Assembly (NCBI GenBank): GCA_036023115.1 | Contig: JAYKKT010000073.1 | Coordinates: 17,291,501-17,355,500 of the forward strand | Source of the DNA: Brasenia schreberi | Lineage: Eukaryota > Streptophyta > Magnoliopsida > Nymphaeales > Cabombaceae | DNA length: 64,000 bases | Direction of reading: 5' to 3' | Part shown: piece by piece, positions 24,535-40,800 of the stretch | Position numbering within the stretch: position 1 is the first letter of the stretch | Layout of the letters: the number at the start of each line of letters is the position of its first letter | The notes under the pieces: model-generated | Database searches by the model: none | What the model saw: the letters and a program-made list of their open reading frames with translations, nothing else | Told to the model about the DNA's origin: nothing | Position numbers and translations under genes: made by a program

Positions 24535-24650
24535 CGTTTAGATGTAAATAAATGGGGAGGTCCGAAGGCTTATGTAAACCCTGGGTATCAAACTCATGAC
24601 CTACAACTTGTGAGCCGACCCCCTTGTAGGTGTGTTATTGCCCTTCGTAT
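24535..24650 (-). mobile_element. Decayed tRNA-related repeat
   Basis: Minus strand has GAGTTTGATACCCAGGG as a box B-like segment; the box A side is poor. The same phrase occurs on the plus strand at 24950 (AAGTTCGATACCCAGGG), so the two copies are related. Confidence 0.38.
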
Positions 24651-24894
24651 GGTACCAATACACCTTGGTCATGAGAACCATATCCACCAACGTCAACAGT
24701 GTTTTTTGACATAATATGCAAAAGTGGACTCTTATGAAACCAAGAGCGTGGATTCTTTTTATAAACTTATTTAAACAAAGATCATCTACAAAATATCTTT
24801 CAAATAAGAACTTGATTTAAACTAAATATATGTGCACAATATACCCTTCCATCGATAGATTTGCTTAATTCAGGTTTTAAACATTAATCATAAT

Positions 24895-24998
24895 CACATT
24901 GTGTTTGCGAAGAAAGTAAAACCGTTGGCTACGGAGCATGTCATAAGTTCGATACCCAGGGTATGCATACCTGCCTCCGTCCTCCCCGTTCCAAACAA
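24895..24998 (+). mobile_element. tRNA-derived SINE, related to the copy at 24535
   Basis: Box A-like CCGTTGGCTACGGAG and box B-like TAAGTTCGATACCC, then GGGTATGCATACCTGCCTCC. Confidence 0.42.
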
Positions 24999-25222
24999 AG
25001 AAGGAACATAAAACTCAGCACTAATATGATACCATCTTTCATCAAACAAAAATACAACACCAAGTTCCATATTAAACAAATCTCGAAGCTCTAAAAGCGC
25101 ATGATCATATTTCATCATTTCCTTTAAACACTTGAAAGAAAACAATTTCATTTTTAAAAAAATAAAATATTATAAAATACAAGTAAAACTTCATATCTTT
25201 CACATGCGACCTTCTTTTCTTG

Positions 25223-25225
<3 letters not shown>

Positions 25226-25304
<79 letters not shown>
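25226..25304. repeat. (GA)n microsatellite, about 39 units
   Basis: Pure GA dinucleotides. Arg-Glu or Ser-Leu ORFs across it are artefacts. Unlike the other long GA tracts it is not next to a recognised start codon. Confidence 0.97.
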
Positions 25305-25309
<5 letters not shown>

Positions 25310-26200
25310 AAGAAAAAACTGTGGTGATGATGGTGAATAAGCAGGTTGGTGTGTATTTATGAACAAGAAACACCAGCCATTGTGTCACTAGATCTGGACC
25401 GCTGATTTGTAAGGGCCATTATACATTAAATGGACAAACTTATATCATCTAGAGTTGTTGAAGAAAAGCCAAACAATTAGCAAAATTGAGCATAATGTGT
25501 GAAACTAATGTACCAAAATTATGCAATAGCAAGTATTAGAGTAATCAACACTCAAGAGATCGAATTTAACATTCTTAAAAGAAGGTTGGGATAACGTTAT
25601 TCTTCAAAACATGATAAACACTAACCTTTAGGTTTATTTACTATCACCAATATTAAATAACCGAATGCAATGAAGCCCGCTAAACACCTTGTGGATATAA
25701 CAAAGACCCTCAATTTCTCTTACTATAATGCAATTGAGTTCTAAACACATTGGTAAAACAAAATTAATGATGTTATAAAACCAATTAATGTTGCAATAAT
25801 ACTCACCAGCTCTCTTAAAAAACTAATTAGAAAACCACATGAGAAAAAGTTAGATAAATCTTTTTTATAATATAGTAGTAATGAGATCATGCAGAGATAC
25901 TGAAGTTTGTGAAGCACCTGAGCCTCACTACTCTCACTGATGCCAAAGTTTGTTCACAGTGGCGGATCGAACATGAGGTCTGAGCTCCATAGTTCCAGTT
26001 TCATAGGTTCTTATAATCAAACACCCTCTAAAGCTCTACGACACAAACCGGTGAGTGTAGTGTAGATCCAAACCTGAGTCTCACCTAAAAATGACTGACA
26101 GAGTTCCAGATTTGTGTGGACCTCGCTTCTGCATCCATTTTTAGTTGGACCCCGTTGAACCCAAGTACCTTTCTTCCAGGTCCGACCCGTTTTGAGAAAG
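25305..26200. other. Intergenic upstream of RPL24
   Basis: No gene seen. 26205-26265 has a tRNA-like look, with GTTAGTTCGAACCCTGAC forming a plausible T arm, but no complete cloverleaf can be folded. Confidence 0.35.
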
Positions 26201-26359
26201 GGAGTCGTTCAGTTCGCTGTTAACGCTGGTTCTTACGACTCAGATCGTTAGTTCGAACCCTGACCGAATGAAGATCCAAATCCAAATCCATTTTAACCCC
26301 ACTCGTAAATTCGGAATTCTGGCAAAGCTGGTCGCTTTCTTGAAAACAACTTTTCCTTT

Positions 26360-26380
26360 TAGGGATAGGGTTTAGGGCTT
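26360..26380 (+). promoter_or_regulatory. Telo-box in the RPL24 promoter
   Basis: TAGGGTTTAGGG at 26366-26377 is the reverse of the AAACCCTA telo-box, an element common in plant ribosomal protein promoters. It sits about 90 bases upstream of the RPL24 start codon and is followed by a pyrimidine-rich leader (TTCCTTCTTCTC), as in other translation-machinery genes. Confidence 0.65.
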
Positions 26381-26459
26381 CACTTTTATTTTTCTGCCCC
26401 ATTTCCTTCTTCTCGCTGCGGACGCCGAGTTTCAGCAGGGTGCGGGAGAAGCAGCCACA

Positions 26460-29264
<2,805 letters not shown>

Positions 29265-30596
29265 GTGCCTTGGAGTAGGGTGTTGTTTTTTCTTTTGATA
29301 ATTTAGGACCACAAGTTCTTGTTTGATCATAAATACATGGGGTTCTTGTTCTGCCTCAGGGCACTACAAGCCTTATTTATTTCTAATTTTTCATTTTGGA
29401 TTTGCATGTTTTTCCTTGTTTCTTTAATCTATCTGGATTAGAATGAATGTATCTGCATTACTAAATTTCAGCGTCTGTGATCGGTTATGTTAGATTTAAG
29501 CTGTACTTCAAGGAAGTAATCAATGCTTCTTAAGTGTAAATTGTTGTGCATATTTTAATAGTTAGTCTTCCAAAGAAAATATCGAACTCACTAATGAAAA
29601 TGTAAAAATGAAGGACTTGTATCCTGCCTGCAGCCTGATACCTGTGTAGTGTTGTCAACTATCTGGCCCTAGGGGCCGACGAGAGCCGGTCTCGGCTGGC
29701 TCGAGGACCACCGGCCTGCTGCTTATTGGATCGGGCAATTGAAATTTTGAATAGAAAAGGTGGCAGAATGAAAATACTTGAATTTAAACTATTAAAATTT
29801 AAAATTTCCAACAAAAATATCCAAAATTCAAACCTGAAAAAGGTTAAGGTCCTCAGACATATTTAAGGAGATTTATGCAAAGCATATTGTGGGTAATGTT
29901 TTGCCAAAATCATCACTATTCTTTCCTTTTTGTAGTTAGTGAATAAGGTAATCGTTTCTCTTTTTGGCAGTTTGTTCCAATCACATTGTGATTTGTGGAT
30001 AGTGGCACATTAAAACCCACAAATTTTTTAGATTTGGTGAAATTCTTGTTTTTTTAATTGTTAGATCATATTCTTATTTTTGTTAGAGATCTTGTTATTT
30101 TGACCTTTCCTTTTAGATTTCTATCATGTGTTATTAGGAACTGAACACCAGCTAATAGTTAGAAACGTACCTTTTGGCATTAGAAAATTTAACCCCCTAG
30201 ATGGGGGTTATGTAGACATGGCTGGTTTTGAACCGGTTAGTCGGTTTCGAGCAGAGCTGAATTGGGCCAGGAACTGCAACCAACGGTTTCAAACCGTCAA
30301 TTTTGGAATTCTTCTAAAACTTTTTTCTTTAAAATTTAATTTGTTGTAAATGTTTTACTGGTTTGAAGCATTTTAGAATTCAAACTTAAACCGATTTGGA
30401 AGTGGTTTCTAGAACCGTAATCAGAACTGATATTGGGCTGGTTCGCTTATGGGTTTGGGTTTCATGATAACTGGAACCGGTTATATCTAGGATTATGTAT
30501 AATTTCATTTTTCAAACAACTTCTTGTAGAATCGAAGGATTTTATCATTTAAATACATTATTCCAACTTAAGTAATTCGGGTAACACCGGTTTGTA

Positions 30597-30692
<96 letters not shown>

Positions 30693-31552
30693 TCTCACTT
30701 ACCTCATGAATAACGAGTCCGCAAGCGAGCGCAACGCGCTAATCGCCGATTAACTGTCTTGTTGGCGCGATCTGATCCGGAGCCCCCACGCGCTTCCGCG
30801 ACGGAAGCGTGACGTGTAATTGACGAGAACTTCAAGCAAACTCCTCCCTACCTAATTTGCTCAACAACTTTTCCTAAAATGGCTTGGATGCCCCAGTGAG
30901 CTGCCATCTAATCTCTTCCTAACGAAACGGATTAGGAAATCATGCATCTTGAACATTTCGGGTTCCATGGGTCCCCACTACCCAACAGCTTGATATAACA
31001 GTATGGCCTGCCAATCATTCGGGTTCGACAGAACCGGACCACAACTCGTACCAAACTGTTATTATTCTTGTTTTGGTTTTCCGTGAGGTAGAACTGTAAT
31101 TGAGAATGATAAAGTGTGACAATCATTCGGGTTTGAAATTTTCATAATTGGACCTCTCACCGGTTTTGGTTCTTGTTTCATGCACTACAGGTAGAAGTAG
31201 AACAAGAACCTAAGGGTTGGAGTCTTCGGTTCGGTTTGGTTCCGGGAACAGTTAGGGTCCGGTTGGGTCGGATCCAAACCGGCCATCTCTGGGTCACAAG
31301 GCTAACGTCAAGCTGTCACGAGGCTAACGTCATTTTGTGTCCTACCGGAACCACGACCCGTTCGCGTTTCTGTCGTCGCTGTGAAGGGAATTTCGCAACT
31401 CCCAACAAAACGCAATCCATCGTTGTCCGATGATTTCGCCATCCGCGCGTAAAATCGCCGACCTCGCCGCGTTCCTTGCCCCTACGAGGCTGGAAGAGGT
31501 CTCCTCAATTTAATCATCCCTTCGAAGCTAAGCATTCATTCCGAGAGAGAGA
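29265..31552. other. Intergenic between RPL24 and the rhomboid gene
   Basis: 29265-29500 should hold the RPL24 3'UTR. 30200-30490 and 30990-31290 contain the degenerate GAACCGGTT dispersed repeat. 30601-30647 is (TA)n followed by (GA)n to 30690. 30715-30840 is GC-rich with no recognised content. The right end is probable promoter of the rhomboid gene. Confidence 0.45.
30601..30690. repeat. (TA)n-(GA)n compound microsatellite
   Basis: About 23 TA units followed directly by about 20 GA units. Confidence 0.95.
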
Positions 31553-31740
31553 GAGAGAGAGATCTGCACACTTTTCACAAACCATCTGTGGCTTCTCTGT
31601 CTTTGATAGTTGAGATAGAGAGAGATCTGCACCCTTTTCATCAACCAGCAGTGGCTTCTCTGTCTTTGATAGTTGAGATAGAGAGAGATCTGCACCCTTT
31701 TCATCAACCAGCAGTGGCTTCTCTGTCTTCAATAGTTCAC
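31553..31740 (+). repeat. Three tandem copies of a 63-bp unit in the rhomboid 5' leader
   Basis: GATCTGCAC recurs at 31561, 31624 and 31687, an exact 63-bp period. Each unit continues with CCAGCAGTGGCTTCTCTGTC (copy 1 is variant) and TTGATAGTTGAGATAGAGAG. The last two copies are nearly identical. Because 63 is a multiple of three the minus strand reads repeated 21-residue units, but nothing suggests it is translated. The block ends about 100 bases before the rhomboid ATG. Confidence 0.9.
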
Positions 31741-31770
31741 ACACACATGCACAGAGTCTAACACAAGCGA

Positions 31771-31772
<2 letters not shown>

Positions 31773-31841
<69 letters not shown>
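31773..31841 (+). repeat. (GA)n tract abutting the rhomboid start codon
   Basis: About 34 GA units whose last base is followed directly by the ATG at 31842. Confidence 0.95.
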
Positions 31842-31844
<3 letters not shown>

Positions 31845-34800
31845 TCTAACGAGGACATAGAGAGGAGGGGAGGGAGGCAGCACAAGGACGGGAGGAACGG
31901 GTACTCTGCGGCCTACTACGTAGCTGAGTCCGAATCGGCGAGGGAATGGACGTCGTGGCTCGTTCCAATGTTCGTGGTCGCCAACGTCGCCATGTTCATT
32001 GTCGCGATGTTCCTCAACAATTGCCCCGCGAAGCGCCATTTTGGCGCCAGCTGCGTCGCGCCCTTCCTCGGCCGACTTTCCTTCGAGCCCCTCAGGGAGA
32101 ATCCTCTCTTCGGCCCTTCGTCTCTCACGTAAGTTTCCCTAGAAAATCCTCATGCTGGTCGTCGAATTTGTTCCCCTATTATGCTTTTCTGCGATTTGTT
32201 TGACGGAATTTCGCTGGATTTTGGTTGAAAATAGCGTCGATTGAATCGGCTGTTTCTTAGTATCCATTCGGTTTCTATAGTTGCAGAGGTTTCTAGTTTT
32301 CACCACTAATTTGTTCAAATTTTCTTGGTTTAACCGATTTGTTGGATCTGTGGGTAAAGATATCTTGATAGACTTTTGTAGGTTTGTGATGTTTGTGCTG
32401 AGGCAATACATGGTCGAAGTTATGGGTGTTCGCCGACGGAGCAATTGTTCGATTGGAACTAGCACTATTGTGGTTCTAGTGATCTGAGTCCGTGATTCAT
32501 CTGCGTTAGCTTTACTTCTCATACGAAAGGAGATCTTATCGGAATTAATGTGAAATTAGTTGTTCAAGTTGTTCCTCTCTGATGTGCTCGATGCCTTAAA
32601 CGAGGAAAGGATGAAACACGAAACACGAACAGCGGGTGATTGAAAGGGTTCAGGTGGTAGCGAACAAAACCAGCAGCCTTGCACTAACGCCACAACCTAG
32701 TTGATGAGCGGAGAAAAGGAAACACACCACAAGCGATGATGAAGGAACTCAACAAAAGCTTGATAGAGCAACAAAAGGTGCCTTACAGATCTAGTCATGT
32801 GATTTTATCCTCAACTGACCAATGAAAGAGAGAGTAAGAGTTAATGTTGTTGTCTAATCAACCGATAAACAAAACGTTGTATTAATTTCCCAAACTAGCA
32901 GTTAAGTTGCTGCCCAGGTAGCCAATAGACAAGAACTAGCAATTGGAGTGAGACGGCACACGTCACTTGTCTAGGATCTCCAGCTTATTGCTGGGTGGCG
33001 TAAGTGATGGCTGGGATGTGTGCTTCCCCTCTTGGCATTGGGCCAAAGAATGGGTATCATGTCGGTTGATTTGGTGTGACTGTTGTTCATGACCGAAGTT
33101 GGACTTGTTTGTGTTCGGTTCCAAGTTGTTGCTTTCTTTATCCTCGTTAATGCCCACATCATTTCTTCTAGGGTGAAAGGAAATTATCTCGATTTGTGGA
33201 GACTTTTCATCCGGTATATAAGGTGTGAGATCCCTAATGTTGAAGGTGGTTGACACATTATAGTGGACAGGCAGCTCCTGTTTGAATGCATTGTTATTGA
33301 CCTTCTTTAGTACCTTAAATGGTCAATCGGCACGGGGACTCAACTTTGATTGGAGGTGTGAAAAATGTTCCTTCCTTGAGTGCGCCACCTGGTTCAAATG
33401 TCAATTTGTGTCTCTCTTGATTGGTTTTTTGGACGTAGTTATCCATAGTTTTTTGCAAAGCCCTGTTAAGCTCGACATGTAGTTCGTGAAATAGATTTGC
33501 TTAATGGGTAACCCCTGAGTTATTCGATAGGGAGTTGAATCATATCAAGGGGAATGCATGGATTACTCTCGTAGATGGCTTCAAATGGGTTGTGCCTAGT
33601 AGATATGTGAATAGACCTGTTGTAGGCAAACTCTGTCACAACGATGTAGTCGTCCCAGTTATGTCCTCTTTTTGGTGCAATTACTTGCAAAATGGCCCCG
33701 AAAGATCGGTTGGTAACCTCATTTTGCTTGTCCGTTTGAGGGTGGTATGTTGTGATGTAGAGAAGCTTGGTGTCGAAGCGATGCCACAATGCTTTTCAAA
33801 AGGTGTTGACAAAGTTAGTGTCTCGATCAGAAACAAAACTCCTGGGAATGTCGTGCATTCTTACCACATCTCTTAGGAATAAATGAGTGATGTGTCGGGC
33901 GCCATCGGTTTTCCTCCATGGAATTATATGATACATCTTAGAAAATGTGTTAACAACAAAGTTTGAATCTTTGCCTCAATGGGTTCGTGGCAATCCTAGC
34001 ACAAAGTCTATGCTAATGTATGTCTATGGTCGTTTAGCAATAGGTAAGGGCGTGTAAAGGCCTTACCAAAGCGATGCCACAATGCTTTCCAAAAGGTGCT
34101 GACAAACTTGGTGTCTCGATCTGAAACAATACTTCTTGAGAAAGGCCATGAAGTCTTACCACTTCTTTGAAGAACAATTCCAGCAACATGACAAGCATCA
34201 TCAACTTTTTACATGGTATAAAATATTGCCATTTTAAGAAAACCTATCCACCACCACAAAAATTGAATCCTTACAGGCATTCTTTGTCAGAGTGAGTAGT
34301 CTACAAACAAAATCCATTGACAAATCAATCCAAGGAAAAAATCGGGGAATAGGCAAAGAAATTGCAGAAGTCCATGAGGCATCACTTTTAGATTCAGAAC
34401 TTTTTACAAACATTGCATTTTCACAAAACTTTTTGCACATCGTGTTTCATGTGTATTATAGCCAATGAAAAATATTGGGTACAACATGTCTAAAGTCTTT
34501 TGAACCACAAATCCCGTTCACATTAGTCCCCTATTCATGCTTCCCTCACAAACAACTCTCTTATAGAACTTTTGGGTACACATAATCTCTTTTCTTTAAT
34601 AAAATACCCAGTTGTGCTTAAAATACCCATTTTGAGCCCAATACTGAACATATTAACGCATAGATATGGGAAAAATCTTTATCATGCTTTCATATAATTC
34701 TTTGATGCATTTCAAGCTTCCAAATAATTTTTGTTTCAGGGTAGAAAGTAAGGATATACCTTCTTGAAAGTGCATACCTTTGCCACTATGTTATGCCTTA

Positions 34801-37800
34801 CACTTTCTTATGCTTGATCATAATATGGGAATTGTTCCAGAAACTTCTGACCCACTTGGCATGCCTCTTATTCAACTTTCCTTGTCCTTTCAAGTACTTT
34901 AAGGACTTCGTAGATCACTATGGATAACAAACTCTTTGGGCAAAGATAATGTTGCCATGTTTGCCAAAAGCCCTCACCATGAGGCATACAATTCCTTATC
35001 ATAGGTGGGATAATTAAGGGGAAGGGCCACGCAACAGCAATTTCTCACTAAAGTATGGCAATTGGATGCCGCTTCTTGCATTAAACAGCATCCAACACCA
35101 ACATTAGAAGCAGCATCACATTTATTCAATTTCAAAGATTTGTAAAATTAGGCAAAGCAAGTATTGGTGCACATGAGTAGAGTCTTTGCCTTAAGCTCAG
35201 TTAAATGCATGCTACTTGTTTACTCCCCAAAAAGTAAACACGACATTTTTGTGACAATTTCATTAAGAGGTCACGACCAATGTGCTAAAGTCTTTAACAA
35301 ATCTCCTAGAAACTAGCCGAGCAATGAAAGCTCCTCACTTCACACTCACATTTTGAGGGGTTGGCCACTCTTGAATAGCCTTAATTTTTCTCTGTGTCCA
35401 ACATGAACCCACTTTTGAATTTACAACAAAACCAAGGAAGATCACATGTAGTCAGGTACAAAAGTACATTTTTTCCAAATTAGCATACAACTTTTCTTTT
35501 CTCAACACATACTGCAAAACAGCCCTTAAGTGTTTCATGATGTTCATACTGAGCTTGCTTGCTATATCAGAATATCATCGAAATACACAACAACAAAGCG
35601 GCCTGAGAAAGTCCCTTAAGACATGGTTCATAAGCCTGTTGAAAGTGCTAGGTGCATTTGTTAAACCAAAGGCATTACCAAACCATTCATACAATCCATA
35701 TTTTGTTTTAAAGGCAGTTTTCCACTCATCTCTTCTTTTATTCAAATTTAGTGGTAACCACTTTTAAGGTCGATTTTTAAAACACCTTGGATCCATTCAT
35801 TTCATCTAGTAGATCATCCAAACTTGGAATGGGGGTACCTATACTTGATGGTAATCTTGTTGAGTGCTCGACTATGCATACACATTCTTAGTGAACCATC
35901 CTTTTTTGGTACCAAGAGAGTAGGGACAACTAGGGGACTTAGATTCCCTGACCAACCCTTGTTTTAGCAAATCTTGGACTTGTCATTCCAATTCTTTGAA
36001 CTCATCGAGTGTGGCTATATATGCGGCCTTAATTGGTATTGAGGCCCCTGGAATAAGATTGATTTGGTGTTATGTCCCCTTATTGGAGGCAGATTGTTGG
36101 GCAACTCTTCACAAATCACATTCCCAAATTCATTTAGTAATGTTTGGACTTCTGGAGTAACTCATATTTATTCTCATGAAATGGTACTTGAAGAAGTAAG
36201 TAGGCCATACCTGAGTGCTTCCATGATTTTTCCATACCTTGAATAGAAATGAACATGTTCTCCTTATTGACTTGTGATTCACGCTTGGGACGATATTCGG
36301 CCAAAGGTTTGAGGACGATTCATTTCTCTTGTTACAGGAATGAGTAGGTGTTAGCCAATATGTCATGGATAATACTTCGATCAAACTGCCAAAGTCGTCC
36401 AAGCATGATGTGACAAGCCTCCATGAGAATCACATCATATAACACTTTATCATGATATACCCCACCGACCGAGAAAGGGACTTGGACTTGTTCAGTCATA
36501 GCGATTGCACCATTGTTATCTAGCCATTGGAGCTTGTAAGGTTGGGGATGCGAAGTGTAGGTAAGTTGAAACTTGTTGACCAGTTCAATAAAAGCAACAT
36601 TAGTACAATTGTTGCCTTATAACAAGGGATCATACTTTACCTAAGACAATGCACCTGCTATGAAAGATGGGTTCCCTTTAATTAATATGTGGTATCGCTT
36701 GGGCTTGCATAATCCTTCGAATGATCAGAAGTTCTCCTTCATTTGCATTGGCTTCCACTTTCTCTCAACTGACATTTTTTCTTCGTATTCGTAATATGGT
36801 TCAACACTCTTAATTCTAAGAATAATCACTTTCTTGTTTGGGCATTGGGATGCAATATGTCCTCGTTTAAAACACTTAAAACACTCAACGTTAGACATCC
36901 TACTAGTTTGCGTAGGATTCATGGACGTGTCTGTAGAACGAAATTCCCTGCTTTGATGATCCTTGGTCAGATTTTGTGGATAACTTCGGTTTGACCCCAG
37001 AGTTGCACTCATAAGCCGCACAGAATGTCCCCTACTATTTCCCTTTTTGAGTTGTCGTTCTACCTTAATGGACAGTTTGAAAACATCTTCTCGAAACATA
37101 TAGTGCTTCAATTCTACCAAATCAGTGATTTCTTTGTTCAGTCCGTCCATAAAATGGGCAATCGCGTGTTCCTTAGGTTCTTGTATACCGTATTGAAGCC
37201 TTAGGGTTTCAAATTCTTTGATATAATCTTCTATTCCCAACTCCCCTTGCACCAAACTTTGGAGTTTAAGGTACTAACTCTTGATTGTAATACTCATGCA
37301 CAAATCATTTCTTCATCGCTCTTTTCATATCCCCTAAGAGTTAATATCAGGTTCATCTTCCCTTCGTCGTTGTTCTTTTAGATTTTCCACCACAAGTTGG
37401 CATAATCCGAGAATTTGAGGGTGGCCAACTAAACTTTCTTTGCTTCTGAATACTTATACAATTAAAAAAAAATCGATGCGCTGAATCCAATCAAGTAATT
37501 CTTTTGGTGCACTGGATCCTTTGAAAGGAGGAATATTGATTTTCAGTTTGTGCTCTTCTTCATACCGAACTTGGTGGTTCATTCTATTCGGGAAGTGCTG
37601 CCTTGATGTCGGGTTGGGGAGATCCTCCACTTCTTTCTCTTTTAGGTGGACAGATTGCAAGCTGGAGTGGTTTGATGTGAAGACGACGCATTTTGCATAT
37701 TGCGTACGTCCATAGATAGCTGCAACATGAGTTGATTTAGTTGTATGTCGGTTCTCATCTATGCTCTAGTTGTATTTATGTCTTCATTCACTTCTACAAC

Positions 37801-40800
37801 ATTTTCTAATGCCATGAGTTTCGCTTGTTCAAACAATAGTCCCCTTGGAATTGGTTGTTATTACTCACGCTCGACTTTGCTAGATGAGATATCTACATGA
37901 CTCATTTTAAATTGGTAAGATTGAAATAAGCACACTTACGTGCTCGTTGCCTTAAACAAGGAAAGGATGAAACATGAACGAGTAATTGAAAGGGTTCAGG
38001 TGGTAGCAAACAATCAACTGTTGAAGAATATGCTTATCTAGTGTTCTTTGTGTTAGTTTTATAAATTCTAATGTTTTTAGGTATTATTGTAATTGCTCAA
38101 AATACTAGGGGTATTTTGGTAATTTTCTATACTAAGGGTGTTTTGGTCATTTTCTGTTTTACAGTTCCTTATATAAGGGTTGGTAGGTTGCATTAGAGTT
38201 TAAGACGTTGTGTGTAAGAAATAGAGAGACAGGGGGGGTGGCCTCCATTGAAGGTCCGCCCCTTCCTTCGATCTCATATTTTTCTCCTTAATGTGAGTAA
38301 TATTTCTTGTTTTAATCTTTCGCATCGCGACTCCAAATTTCAACATGGTATCAAAGCCAAGTAGAAAAAACAATAATGACTCTGGCATAAGATTTTCTTC
38401 CCCCTTCGCTATGAAGATTTGAGTTCCCATAGAAGTTCAGTATGATATTCTTATTGAGCAGATCAGGAGGCAATTTTCCAGATAGCAAATTATTTTGCAA
38501 GTACAGTTCCAGATAGCAAAAAAGAAAGACTTTCACATGATATTTATTGATCAAAAAAAGCTTATGATAGGGTACCGAGGGAGGTTCTTTGGAGAACTTT
38601 GGAAAAAAGAGGTATCCCATTGACATATATTAACCTTGTAAGAGACATGTATGATGGTGCAAAAACATGTGTGAGGACTCATGAAGGAACGACAGACTTC
38701 TTTGAAGTTAATATTGGGTTACATCAAGGATCAACTTTAAGTCCATACTTATTTATAATGGTGATGAATGAGTTAACAAAACATATTCAAGATGAAGTAC
38801 CTTGGTGTATGTTATTTGCAGATGACATTGTATTAGTGGAGGAGTCTAAGGAAAAAGTTAATAGAAAATTGGAATTATGGAGAGAAACATTAGAAAACAA
38901 AGGCCTCCGACTTAGTAGAACAAAGACAGAATATATGGAATGTAAGTTTGATCATTTGGCTACTTCAGAGGACATATAAATTAAAATTGGCACACATTGC
39001 ATTCCTCAAAAGGAAAGTTTTAAATACCTAGGGTCAATTTTTCAAAGTGATGGAAGAATTGATGGAGATGTTACACATAGAATTAATGCTGGTTGGTTAA
39101 AATGGAGAGGAGCATCAGGTATTCTTTGTGATAAGAAGATACCATTAAAATTAAAAGGTAAATATTATAGAGCAGCAATTAGGCCTGCCATGTTTTATGG
39201 TTCTGAGTGTTGGGCAGTTAATCATCAACATGTACAAAAGATGTCTGTGACAGAAATGAAGATGTTGAGATGGATGAGTGGTCATACAAGAAAAGACCGT
39301 ATACATAATGAGGTTATTAGAAACAAATTAGGAGTGGCACCAATAGAGGATAAAATGAGAGAACATCGTTTAAGATGGTTTGGACATATAGAAAGAAGAT
39401 CAAAAGAAGAACCTGTAAGAAGGTTAGAAAAACTAAATTTGGAAAGTATTAAAAGAGGTAGAGGACGACCACAAAAGTGTTGGAAAGAAACAATAAAGAA
39501 TGATCTAGCTTATTGGGAGTTAACTGCTAACATGGCACACGATAGGGATATGTGGAAACAAAGAATCCATGTAGCCGACCCCGTCTAGTATGGGAAAAGG
39601 CTTAGTTGTTATTGTTGTTGTTGTTGTAGTTCCTTCAGGTTTGGTAAGTCTGCTAAGAACAATGGGACTTCACCAGTTAAGAAGTTTTCAAGATGAATGA
39701 TTCTCAGATTGATGCATGCACTCAAGTCAGGTATTGGACCAATTAATGGAAAGTATTCGTGGTTGCTGATCCAATGTACATTGCACCCATGTCCAAGGAA
39801 CTGGCAAGCATGGATCACGACCCTCTTGTGCCCAGTCCATCAGTGGGTAACATGAACATAAGCTAGAAACAATTGAAGCAACTTGACACCCAGGATTAAT
39901 CTGCAGATATTTGTTTATCTCAAAAGCATTCAGAATAGGTCCCCTAGATGAATCAGATGTTTCAACACAGGCTGGGCGTTCTGCTACTTTGCTGAACTTG
40001 AGGATTTAGGTCCAGCTGAAACTAGAAAATTCGGGCTCATTCTTCCGGGCATGCCAGAGTACAGCAAAGCTGCTGTAAACATTCAAGAAAATGCACAAGG
40101 AAAGTTCAAGTTGTATGAACCAGGATACCCCAACATATCTCTACCTTATGTCTTATCATTTGCCTTTGTCAAAACATCTGAAGCTAACTGCAAAGCTGTG
40201 TTGCATGGATATTTATCAGTATAATAACACTTTTGGGATATGTGTGGAAGTTGCATTGAGGCTTGTTAGGCCTGAGAAGAAGATCAAACATTACTGTCTT
40301 CAAGCATTCAAGAAATTACTTGCATTTATGGCACATGACCACACTTATTGGAATGTGGATTGTATTTATTTGGGCAATAACAGGCATGACAGGCTGCACT
40401 TATTGGAAAGGTGGCTGCATTTAAAGAATGGGTGCTGATGGGCCACATTACTGAATCTCTATGACGATGACATTTATTGAGAGAATATTGCAGCCACCTA
40501 AAACGTCTAAGAGGAGATTTAATATGCAGCTGTGGAAAGTGTTTATGAGCTGCTTTAACTGCCTGCAAGTGACAACCCTAATTAATGAAGAATTCCAACC
40601 TGCCCATAATTCTGTCATAGTAAATGCTAATTCTGTCTATGGTCTTCTTGCCTCTGGAAGCTCTCATGAGCAAGAGGGTAGCTCTGTACGAATTTCTAAA
40701 AGCATGTTGAGAATAGGTTGTTTCAGACTCAAAGCATTTATTGCATTTACAGCTATGTTGACTGCCTTTATTGGATTTGGCTGAATTCATTGGATTTGGC

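Noticed and set aside
26205..26265. Possible tRNA gene upstream of RPL24
   Set aside because: A T arm-like segment is present but the anticodon and acceptor stems do not form.
31514..31885. Minus-strand ORF with 21-residue repeats ([20 protein letters not shown])
   Set aside because: The repeat follows from the 63-bp leader unit being a multiple of three; it is antisense to the rhomboid leader and runs into the GA tract.
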